Source: an uncultured Porphyromonadaceae bacterium
GTDB lineage: Bacteria; Bacteroidota; Bacteroidia; Bacteroidales; Muribaculaceae
DNA: 28,072 nt
Assembly: GCA_900550025.1 (NCBI GenBank)
Contig: URQP01000018.1
Span: 1 to 28,072 of the forward strand
Direction of reading: 5' to 3'
In this document: positions 16,629-23,411 of the stretch, piece by piece
Layout of the letters: each line of letters begins with the position of its first letter
How positions within the stretch are numbered: the first letter of the stretch is position 1
Notes under the pieces: model-generated
What the model saw: the letters and a program-made list of their open reading frames with translations, nothing else
What the model was told of the DNA's origin: nothing
The model's database searches: none
Made by a program: the position numbers and the translations under genes

Positions 16629-17675
16629 TTAATCGAAACTAATCATATCCCAGTCGTACGAATTATAGCTGTAGCCATAATCCTCTACACCGACAAAAGG
16701 AACAAATACCATACGCGCCTCTACATAGGCGGTAACACCATCAAGGCCGGTGAAATCAACAACTGTATCAACTGCGTCCACAATGCCTCCGCCATAATAC
16801 TGGCGATAAACCCCGCCATTAATTACATATTGGGTGCCATAATAGTCATAATAATTAAAGCTGCTAACAGTGAACGGCATAGCCTTAATGGAAATGTTCA
16901 CATTGCTCCATTGCTTATCCTTTGCCGGGATATTGAAATGCGCTTCCCCATTGTAATCCGTCGTAACGGCGTAGTTCCTTGTCATTGCAGAGTTGTTTTC
17001 CATTATGCCGTCATAAGTGACCGTAATCATCACCGATGTACCTTGTCTGAAATCGAAATCGCAAACCCTACGGTCTGTATAATAATCCGACTTGAAAACG
17101 CCCAATCCGACTTTCACGTTCAAAGGCACCGTTACAGGAAAACCCTCTTCCATATTACGCTCAGTGAACCCATAAGTCAAATCCTCGACCTTAATATCAT
17201 TCGGCTTCACCACAAGACTGCGTTCGGCAATCTCGAACACCACTTCTTTCTGCTCGAACTTAGGCTGTCCGTTCTCCACGCCCGTAAGCAATGTGCGCGT
17301 ACCGACAAATGTCTCAGGCTGTACGATTATGTTCGTACCCGCCGCTTTCTCCACCGCAGGTATCTCTATCTCGTAGTTGCCGTTCTCGTCCGTCATTGTC
17401 TCATAAGTAGTATACCCCGATGCTGTACCTTTCGGGTCAAGCGAGCCGTTGCTCACCTTAACAAACACCCTTTTCTGCGAAGCGGGCTTTATTAGTTCCG
17501 CATACTGGCCGTTCTCATAACTCTGTCCCTCGCTATAAGCAAGAGAGCCTACGATTTTAGCTTTTCCCTGAATGTCTTCAATCGACAAAGAAGTCTGGTC
17601 ATTCCCACAGCTTGTAACAGCTAAAAGAGCCGATGCACAAGCGACCATCACATTAAATTTTGACAAAAATCCCAT
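16629..17675 (-). CDS. Hypothetical lipoprotein
   Basis: The product is 348 aa. The leader MGFLSKFNVMVACASALLAVTSC ends in a lipobox with Cys23, followed by Gly-Asn-Asp. The mature protein looks all-beta: an early module contains a DENGNYEIEIP segment like the carboxypeptidase-regulatory or SdrD B-like fold, a middle part contains a second similar DYNGEAHFNIPA segment, and the last 60 residues are rich in Tyr and Asp. It is the first gene of a two-gene unit with the barrel protein at 15720. I infer a surface or periplasmic lipoprotein working with that barrel. Function unknown. The promoter lies at 17707-17738. Confidence 0.75.
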   Translation of the reverse strand: MGFLSKFNVMVACASALLAVTSCGNDQTSLSIEDIQGKAKIVGSLAYSEGQSYENGQYAELIKPASQKRVFVKVSNGSLDPKGTASGYTTYETMTDENGNYEIEIPAVEKAAGTNIIVQPETFVGTRTLLTGVENGQPKFEQKEVVFEIAERSLVVKPNDIKVEDLTYGFTERNMEEGFPVTVPLNVKVGLGVFKSDYYTDRRVCDFDFRQGTSVMITVTYDGIMENNSAMTRNYAVTTDYNGEAHFNIPAKDKQWSNVNISIKAMPFTVSSFNYYDYYGTQYVINGGVYRQYYGGGIVDAVDTVVDFTGLDGVTAYVEARMVFVPFVGVEDYGYSYNSYDWDMISFD

Positions 17676-17706
17676 TTTTAATAAATTTTTAAATAATTAT
17701 CATCCG

Positions 17707-17738
17707 CAAAGGTAAAATATTTTTCACCAAACACACAA
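17707..17738 (-). promoter_or_regulatory. Promoter of the lipoprotein/barrel unit
   Basis: On the minus strand TACCTTTG (17714-17707) matches TAnnTTTG, with TTG (17738-17736) 21 nt upstream. Predicted start near 17700, giving a leader of about 25 nt. The rest of the divergent intergenic region (17676-17951) holds only AT-rich sequence and the opposing promoter. Confidence 0.55.
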
Positions 17739-17910
17739 CAATTTTCACATAAAATTATTTTCATCACACACAAGCCAACAGATACCGCCTCTACAAATGC
17801 CAATCCGCAAGGCAATCTGACGCAAGCACACAAGACACATTTATCGGCAAATGGCCCCAACAATCCTTATTTCAAGGACACATTATATTAGTTTTTCTAA
17901 AAAATAAAGG

Positions 17911-17918
17911 TAACTTTG
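17911..17918 (+). promoter_or_regulatory. -7 promoter element of the aldo/keto reductase operon
   Basis: TAACTTTG matches TAnnTTTG exactly. Transcription would start near 17925, 27 nt before the ATG at 17952. A TTG-initiated frame from 17916 would begin inside this element and is rejected. Confidence 0.5.
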
Positions 17919-17951
17919 TACTTGACTGATTGCAAACGACAATACACATAT

Positions 17952-18965
17952 ATGGGAACTCTGAACTTTTCTATAGACTACAAGGCTGACGCAGGACGGT
18001 ACGACGGAAGGATGCCGTACCGCAAGTGCGGAAACTCCGGGTTGAAACTGCCGGAGCTTTCTTTAGGATTCTGGTGGAATTTCGGCGGAATCAACCCGCT
18101 TGAGGAGTCGCGCGAAAAGATTCTCTATGCCTTCGACCACGGAATAACCTGCTTCGACCTCGCCAACAACTACGGCCCTCCTTTCGGCACTGCCGAACAG
18201 ACATTCGGGCGTGTCTATAAGGACAATCTCCGCCCTTACCGCAACGAGATGATTGTGACCACGAAAGCCGGCTACAATATGTGGGAAGGGCCTTACGGAT
18301 GCGGCTCGTCGCGCAAGATGCTGATGGCAAGCATCGACGATTCCCTGCGGAGGATGGGACTCGACTACGTCGACATCTTCTATTCCCACCGCTACGACCC
18401 GGAGACGCCTATCGACGAGACGATGCAAGCCCTTGTCGACATAGTAAGGCAAGGGAAAGCCTTATATGTGGGCATTTCGCGGTATCCGGTCGACAAATTG
18501 CTCTACGCGAAGAAATATTTGCAGGACAACAATGTGCCGTGCCTGATATATCAAGGCAAATACAATATGCTCGACCGTGGAGTGGAGCAAAACATACTGC
18601 ACACTGTTTCGTCGTCGGGCATAGGGTTCACGGCGTTCTGCCCTATAGCCCAAGGCATACTGACCGACAAATACCTCAACGGCGTGCCGGCCGACTCCCG
18701 CATCGGACAAGGGCATTACCTGACCAAAAACGACATCGCCGGCGATGTGCTGTGCAAGGTGGCGGCACTGAATGCGGTGGCTTTACGCCGCGGCCAGACC
18801 TTGGCGCAGATGGCGACAGCGTGGCTGCTCGCAAGGGAGGAAGTCACCTCAGTGATAATAGGCCCGCGCACGATGCCGCAGCTTATCGACAGTCTCGGCG
18901 CGGTGGCCAACACTTCATTTGACAATGAAGAGCTTAAAGAAATTGACAAAATATTAGAAGGATGA
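17952..18965 (+). CDS. Aldo/keto reductase, L-glyceraldehyde 3-phosphate reductase-like (YghZ/Gpr group)
   Basis: The product is 337 aa. It should reduce an aldehyde or ketone with NADPH on a TIM-barrel scaffold in the cytoplasm. The catalytic tetrad is complete: Asp69 and Tyr74 in FDLANNYGP, Lys105 in TTKAGY and His146 in YSHRYDPE. The start RKCGNSGLKLPELSLG and the late VIIGPRTMPQL cofactor-binding region are typical of the YghZ/potassium-channel-beta-like subgroup. The physiological substrate cannot be read from sequence; methylglyoxal or glyceraldehyde 3-phosphate are known for relatives. Its stop overlaps the next start by 4 nt (ATGA), so it is translationally coupled to the Rieske-like lipoprotein. 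Confidence 0.9.
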   Translation: MGTLNFSIDYKADAGRYDGRMPYRKCGNSGLKLPELSLGFWWNFGGINPLEESREKILYAFDHGITCFDLANNYGPPFGTAEQTFGRVYKDNLRPYRNEMIVTTKAGYNMWEGPYGCGSSRKMLMASIDDSLRRMGLDYVDIFYSHRYDPETPIDETMQALVDIVRQGKALYVGISRYPVDKLLYAKKYLQDNNVPCLIYQGKYNMLDRGVEQNILHTVSSSGIGFTAFCPIAQGILTDKYLNGVPADSRIGQGHYLTKNDIAGDVLCKVAALNAVALRRGQTLAQMATAWLLAREEVTSVIIGPRTMPQLIDSLGAVANTSFDNEELKEIDKILEG

Positions 18966-19453
18966 CAACAAAACTGGCTATAAAATATTTACTGTTCACC
19001 GTGACGGCATTTGCAGCAGGCTCGTGCGAAAGCGTCGACGACAACCGCATACCGCCGGTGAGAGTATTCATCGACTTAGGGGACACAGGATTGTGGACCA
19101 GCTATGGCGTAGCAGGCTATGGCGACTACCGGTTCTTCTCTAAAAAAGACAGGATTCCAAGCAACTACTCTTACAAGGAAGCGGAATACACAGGTTTCGG
19201 AGGCGTGCTGCTCATCTACGGCGTTAACGGCCCGCTGGCCTACGACCGCGCATGCCCGAACGAGGCCAAGCAGAATGTGGTGCTGAACATCGACAAAGAG
19301 AATTTCGAGGCCGTATGCCCAAAATGCGGCTCGCGCTTCAACGTATGCGAGGCCTACGGAGCGCCATTGTCAGGCCCTGCCTTGGAAAACCAATACGGCA
19401 TGCGCCGCATAGGGATGACCCCGTCGAGCGGAGGATGGATAATAAGCAACTAA
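18962..19453 (+). CDS. Rieske-like fold lipoprotein lacking the histidine ligands
   Basis: The product is 163 aa. The leader ends at Cys22 in FAAGSC, a plausible lipobox. Residues about 80-140 follow the Rieske pattern: ACPNEAK (Cys98-Pro-Asn100) then CPKCGSRFNV (Cys119-Pro-Lys-Cys122) and YGAPLSGPAL. True Rieske proteins have C-x-H and C-x2-H; here both His positions are changed, to Asn100 and Cys122, leaving three cysteines (98, 119, 122) plus nearby Cys129. It may bind zinc, a different Fe-S cluster, or no metal. The gene overlaps the reductase gene by 4 nt and is followed 13 nt later by another exported protein. A partner role for the cytoplasmic reductase is hard to picture because this protein is exported; shared regulation is safer. 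Confidence 0.75.
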   Translation: MTTKLAIKYLLFTVTAFAAGSCESVDDNRIPPVRVFIDLGDTGLWTSYGVAGYGDYRFFSKKDRIPSNYSYKEAEYTGFGGVLLIYGVNGPLAYDRACPNEAKQNVVLNIDKENFEAVCPKCGSRFNVCEAYGAPLSGPALENQYGMRRIGMTPSSGGWIISN

Positions 19454-19466
19454 AAGATAGTGAGAT

Positions 19467-20522
19467 ATGAAAATTTCAAGATTCTTTCCGCTGCTATTGC
19501 TGACGCTCACCTGCATCGGCGCGGCGGCACAGACAACCGGGCTTTTCACCTACGACGGAGGCTACTTCGTAAAAGCCGGCGACTACTGGACGGAATACCG
19601 CCCGGCCGACAAAGACGGCGTGTGGGCGACATACACTCAATACGGCGAAGAAACGAATTACTATCAGGTGAGCAATTCCTCTTGCTCGTTAAGCATACCC
19701 AAAACCAGCAATAACAGCTTCTACATATGGAAGAACGAGGACTGGCAGCCGCTCTACACCACGAAGCAAGTCTACGGCTACTTCGACGACGAGAGCCGCG
19801 AGATTTACACGCATAATCAAGGCGGGTACTTCACGCGTGACGGCGGCACGTGGCGCGAATACCGCCCGGACAAGAAAACCGGGATATGGGCGACTTACAC
19901 GCAATACAAAGAAGACGACAACTATTTCTATATGCGCAGCACGGCGAGCGAGGTGTGCGTGCCCAAAGACGAGCACAACGACTTCTACCTGCTCAACGGC
20001 GGCAAATGGATGAAATGCTACACCACGTCGGCAATCTACGTCACAAAAACGCCGGCGGCCGGCGGCAACTCCACTACAAGCATTGACGAGGAATCAGGCT
20101 ACGACTATGTGTTCAGGTACAAATCTTACAGCAGAGTGGAATATAAGGAAGAGGAAAGCGAGTACCCCCTCATCAATTTCTTCTTGGGAGGTGTTACTTA
20201 CCGGGAAGAGACAGAGCAGATAGATTTGCCTGCAAAGGTGTGCATCTCGCGCAACGGCAAAATGATGATTGAGCTCGGCGGAGACTGCTTCTATCTTACA
20301 TTCGCCAAGATAGACAAAGGACTTACGGACAGCTATATCGAAATTTATCCATACGCGGACAATTATGACTGCAAACTGGCAATATACAAAACCGGGAATT
20401 GCCAATTGTCGCTCGACAAAGCGGAGCTGGGGATTGGTTTGTGGAATCTGCACGGAGGCGATTATGAATCCACCTACAATGAAATATTCCGATTAGTGGA
20501 TAGCTACACTTTCCTGAAATAG
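19467..20522 (+). CDS. Secreted hypothetical protein with a tandem duplication
   Basis: The product is 351 aa with a signal peptide (MKISRFFPLLLLTLTCIGAAAQ). Residues about 28-103 and 114-191 are two copies of one unit with a period of 88 residues. Shared features are GGYF, a Trp, EYRP, a W-A-T-Y-T-Q-Y core, N-x-Y-x-V/M and a closing W...YTT. After a short Ser/Thr/Gly linker (about 196-208) comes a different beta-rich C-terminal part with the charged segment KEEESEYP. No catalytic motif is evident, and I do not recognise the family. It is the last gene of the reductase/lipoprotein unit, ending at the hairpin at 20556-20590. A surface or periplasmic binding role is only a guess. Confidence 0.75.
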   Translation: MKISRFFPLLLLTLTCIGAAAQTTGLFTYDGGYFVKAGDYWTEYRPADKDGVWATYTQYGEETNYYQVSNSSCSLSIPKTSNNSFYIWKNEDWQPLYTTKQVYGYFDDESREIYTHNQGGYFTRDGGTWREYRPDKKTGIWATYTQYKEDDNYFYMRSTASEVCVPKDEHNDFYLLNGGKWMKCYTTSAIYVTKTPAAGGNSTTSIDEESGYDYVFRYKSYSRVEYKEEESEYPLINFFLGGVTYREETEQIDLPAKVCISRNGKMMIELGGDCFYLTFAKIDKGLTDSYIEIYPYADNYDCKLAIYKTGNCQLSLDKAELGIGLWNLHGGDYESTYNEIFRLVDSYTFLK

Positions 20523-20555
20523 GTCTCCATATCCTAAGCATACAGGACAAAAAGC

Positions 20556-20590
20556 AATGGCTGCCGCGATTCAACAACGCAGCAGCCATT
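20556..20590. terminator. Terminator between convergent genes
   Basis: AATGGCTGC (20556-20564) pairs perfectly with GCAGCCATT (20582-20590) and is followed on the plus strand by TTTC and preceded by an AAAAAG tract. It ends the reductase operon and may also serve the convergent NigD-like gene. Confidence 0.75.
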
Positions 20591-20639
20591 TTCAAAATTA
20601 CAGAATCTAAGTAAAGCTATCACAAAATCAGTATTTCCA

Positions 20640-21383
20640 TTATTCCAAACTCCCCACATTCCGTACTTTCGAGAATTTAACTTCTCCATTATTACCTGCT
20701 TTATCGAAATCTATTTTATAGAATTGTTCTCCTGAAGCATAAGTTTTAACCCTCACGACAAACCCTTTCAGCGACGGATTTTCAGAAAGGAATGAATCAG
20801 TGTTGAACGACACAATCCCGCTGTAAGGATACTGCGCGCTGTCGTAATTGGCATTGTGGCGGAACTCGACGTACACATAGCCGTCCTCCGTCCGTTTAGG
20901 CTCGTCGACAGTGACGAGGTTCACGTAGTGGGTCTTGTCGCCTCCCGAATAGAACTGGAAACGGAAATTAAGATATTCGTCCGTTGTCCATATCTCCGAT
21001 ACGGAAATGTTGTCGTCGCCTATTTCCTTCGCATTCTCGGCCTTAAGATGCACAGGGTCTTTCACCAGCACGCTGTAAACGTAGAACACGTCAATCTCGT
21101 CGTCATAGCCCTGAGGCTTCCCGCCTGTGAGATTGAACTCCACATACACCCTGTCGCCGTCCGACACTTCGGCCAGCACATCCCGCGGATTGCTAACAAG
21201 CAGTTTCTTACCTGTATCAGTTTCCACATAGCATCCTCCGTCGCCATTTTCCTCAATGATTCCGATGGTGGAATAATAATAGCCGTATTCCACACCGTCG
21301 CCGTCGTTAAGACAGGAAGACAAAGCCACGGCAACAAAGCATACCAATATAAACCTTGTAAAATTCATTCTTGCGTCCATCAT
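20640..21383 (-). CDS. NigD-like lipoprotein
   Basis: The product is 247 aa. The leader ends at Cys24 in ALSSC (counting from the first ATG; ATG at 21368 would also keep the lipobox). An N-terminal OB-like region (about 35-105) contains the DGDRVYVEFNL segment, and a C-terminal beta-sandwich (about 115-245) follows, the two-part layout of NigD-like proteins of Bacteroidales. The name comes from a Prevotella bacteriocin locus; the molecular function of the family is not established and no bacteriocin gene is visible here. It is divergent from the ECF sigma gene, with a 17/18-bp inverted repeat in the shared promoter region, so co-regulation is plausible. Confidence 0.82.
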   Translation of the reverse strand: MMDARMNFTRFILVCFVAVALSSCLNDGDGVEYGYYYSTIGIIEENGDGGCYVETDTGKKLLVSNPRDVLAEVSDGDRVYVEFNLTGGKPQGYDDEIDVFYVYSVLVKDPVHLKAENAKEIGDDNISVSEIWTTDEYLNFRFQFYSGGDKTHYVNLVTVDEPKRTEDGYVYVEFRHNANYDSAQYPYSGIVSFNTDSFLSENPSLKGFVVRVKTYASGEQFYKIDFDKAGNNGEVKFSKVRNVGSLE

Positions 21384-21413
21384 TATTCAAGTTTGTATTT
21401 TGTAAACAGCATT

Positions 21414-21474
21414 ATATGCAAAATACTGCACCATCCTCCTGAAAAATTTCACATGATGCAGTATTTTTGCATAT
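21414..21474. promoter_or_regulatory. Long inverted repeat spanning the divergent NigD-like and sigma promoters
   Basis: On the plus strand 21457-21474 reads TGCAGTATTTTTGCATAT. On the minus strand 21430-21414 reads TGCAGTATTTTGCATAT, the same with one T fewer. The arms are 26 nt apart. The plus arm contains a perfect -7 element TATTTTTG (21462-21469) for the sigma gene, and the minus arm the near-match TATTTTG for the lipoprotein gene. This would let one regulator, or the sigma factor itself, control both directions. Confidence 0.6.
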
Positions 21475-21499
21475 TCCACGTTTATCTGATACTTGGAAG

Positions 21500-22048
21500 A
21501 TGACCGAAGAGGAGATATACGAAGGCTGCCGGCGAGGAGACAATGCCGCCCGCAAGGAACTCTACGTGCGCTATGCCGGGAAGCTCCTCGCCATCGGTAT
21601 GCGCTACCTCGCCGACAAGAACGCCGCAGAAGACGTGTTGCATGACGTGTTCGTGAAAACGCTCAGTTCCTTCGGGAAATTCAAATACATAGGAAAAGGT
21701 TCCGTCCAAGCGTGGATTACAAAAGTGATGGTAAACGAATGCATCGAATATCTCAGGAAAAAACGGCAGACGGAGACCATTCCAATCGAGAATCTGACAG
21801 GCGACATACAAGACAACGGCTATGAAATTGACAACATACCGGAAAAAGTGCTTCTGCAATTCATCAGAGAATTGCCCGCCGGCTACCGCACGGTGTTCAA
21901 CCTGTATGTATTCGAGCGCAAAAGCCACCGAGAAATAGCGGAAACCCTCGGGATAAACGAGAAATCGTCGTCCTCGCAACTCTTCAGGGCAAGGGCGATG
22001 CTCGGCAAAAAAGTGAATGATTATTTAATGAAGGAAAACATAAAATGA
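21500..22048 (+). CDS. ECF-type RNA polymerase sigma factor
   Basis: The product is 182 aa, normal for the family. Region 2 lies at about 15-85, with LADKNAAEDVLHDVFVK and the DNA-binding ending EYLRKKRQ. Region 4 lies at about 125-175, with LPAGYRTVFNLYVFERKSHRE and a helix-turn-helix ETLGINEKSSSSQLFRAR. It directs core polymerase to a small regulon and should be held inactive by its anti-sigma partner. The next gene overlaps by 4 nt (ATGA) and has the build of that partner. ATG at 21500 is chosen because the frame from TTG 21467 begins inside the promoter element. Autoregulation is suggested by the inverted repeat upstream. Confidence 0.93.
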   Translation: MTEEEIYEGCRRGDNAARKELYVRYAGKLLAIGMRYLADKNAAEDVLHDVFVKTLSSFGKFKYIGKGSVQAWITKVMVNECIEYLRKKRQTETIPIENLTGDIQDNGYEIDNIPEKVLLQFIRELPAGYRTVFNLYVFERKSHREIAETLGINEKSSSSQLFRARAMLGKKVNDYLMKENIK

Positions 22049-23325
22049 GTGCTGACAAAGACAAATGGATGGAAGAGCTACGGCACAAATTCGACAATTA
22101 CGAAGAGCCCGCCAGCGAAAATCTGTGGAAATCCATAGAACGCGATGTCAATGCCATCGACATGAAACGGCGCATGCGCCGCAACGTCGCCCGCATTGCC
22201 TCAATAGCGGCATGCCTCGCGTTGATAACGGGGTCGTACATACTGCTCCACAATGACGGGCAGTTGCCGGAAACATCCTTGCAGCCGGCACAACAGATAG
22301 CCTCCACAACAATCCCATCCGGCAGCAACCAAGAATACAGCGCAACGGAAAAAGCCATGGAAGAAAAACACATAGCTACGGCCGAACGGAGAGAGAATGC
22401 ACGCACCTGCAAGATTGCCCCTGCCGGCAAATCCACAGACAAACAGGCATACTCCATGTCAACGACGGCAACAGAGCCTGAAGAAGAGCAGACAAACGGG
22501 CAGGACAGAAAAGAAGATGTCCGCACGTCCACGACACCGGCAAATACGGCAGACAATAATGCCTCCTTTATCGGCAAATACGCCCGAAACGAGCGGGTAA
22601 ACAACAAGCAAACCGGCAAACGCAAATTCGGAGTAAGCGTAAAGGTAGACAACGGATTTTTCGCACAAAACAGCAGCAATGGAGGATTCATGCCTATGGA
22701 CAGGCAAGAGCGTCCCATATTCGGCCCGCTCTACTCATCGACAAAAGACGAGGCGGCATTCAATTCGTCGTATGCCGAAATGGTGGCAAGCAATACGGAA
22801 CGCCCGACACGCACCGACCTGCAATACGACATCCCTATCACGGCATCCGCCATGTTCCGCTACAACATCAACCGCCGGTGGAGCGTCGACGCTGGACTAA
22901 GTTTCACGCGCACAGGCGCATCGTGGCGTTCAGGCTCAGAAAGCCATTATTACAGGTCAAAACAAAAAGCCTATTTCATCGGCATTCCCGCCAGCATCAA
23001 TTTCACCATATTCGACAGCCGCTATTTCTCAATATATGCCTTAGCCGGCGGAAGCGTGGAGAAATGTGTCGCAGGAAATATAAGCACGTCGCTCGTGGGA
23101 GGATTGGAGAACTCCAATCCAAACAAGAAAGAGGATTTGCCGGAGCACCCGTGGCAATTCTCAATATCGGCCGGCGTAGGATTGCAATTCAATATCACCC
23201 GGCAATACAGCCTGTTTGCCGAACCGAAAGCCGCATATTATTTCGACACGGCAAAAGACATTCTGCTGCGCAAGGACAACACGCCTCAATTCAACCTGAG
23301 CGTAGGCATGCGCTTCAATTACTGA
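22045..23325 (+). CDS. Dma-like dual membrane-spanning anti-sigma factor with outer membrane barrel
   Basis: The product is 426 aa with an unusual topology. Residues 1-47 are a charged cytoplasmic segment, 48-68 a single inner-membrane helix (VARIASIAACLALITGSYIL), 70-190 a low-complexity Thr/Glu/Lys-rich linker, and 193-426 a beta-barrel ending in LSVGMRFNY. There is no cleavable signal peptide, so one chain would span both membranes. This matches the dual membrane-spanning anti-sigma (Dma) family described in Bacteroides thetaiotaomicron, where a member affects outer membrane vesicle formation. It is translationally coupled to the ECF sigma gene and followed by an OmpA-family gene. Inferred role: sense an outer membrane state and release the sigma factor. 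The anti-sigma function itself is not shown by sequence. Confidence 0.85.
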   Translation: MSADKDKWMEELRHKFDNYEEPASENLWKSIERDVNAIDMKRRMRRNVARIASIAACLALITGSYILLHNDGQLPETSLQPAQQIASTTIPSGSNQEYSATEKAMEEKHIATAERRENARTCKIAPAGKSTDKQAYSMSTTATEPEEEQTNGQDRKEDVRTSTTPANTADNNASFIGKYARNERVNNKQTGKRKFGVSVKVDNGFFAQNSSNGGFMPMDRQERPIFGPLYSSTKDEAAFNSSYAEMVASNTERPTRTDLQYDIPITASAMFRYNINRRWSVDAGLSFTRTGASWRSGSESHYYRSKQKAYFIGIPASINFTIFDSRYFSIYALAGGSVEKCVAGNISTSLVGGLENSNPNKKEDLPEHPWQFSISAGVGLQFNITRQYSLFAEPKAAYYFDTAKDILLRKDNTPQFNLSVGMRFNY

Positions 23326-23352
23326 ACAGCATCGAAAAAAATGCTCTTTTAA

Positions 23353-23384
23353 TTACTTCATTTAAGTAAACAAATGTAAATTTG
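23353..23384 (+). promoter_or_regulatory. Promoter and inverted repeat upstream of the OmpA-family gene
   Basis: TAAATTTG (23377-23384) matches TAnnTTTG, 28 nt before the ATG at 23412. Immediately upstream TTACTT-CATTT-AAGTAA (23353-23369) is a 6-bp inverted repeat where the -33 element would be. No TTG is seen there, so an activator or an alternative sigma factor may be needed. Confidence 0.5.
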
Positions 23385-23411
23385 CGGTGTCTTATCAAAT
23401 AAACAACAACA

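Noticed and set aside
16140..17495. A 451-codon plus-strand open frame
   Set aside because: It is antisense to both the barrel and lipoprotein genes and crosses their boundary; the minus-strand frames have a signal peptide and a lipobox, this one has neither.
20640..21383. Bacteriocin immunity locus suggested by the NigD name
   Set aside because: No small bacteriocin-like gene, leader peptide or export gene is adjacent; NigD-like proteins are widespread in Bacteroidales without bacteriocins.
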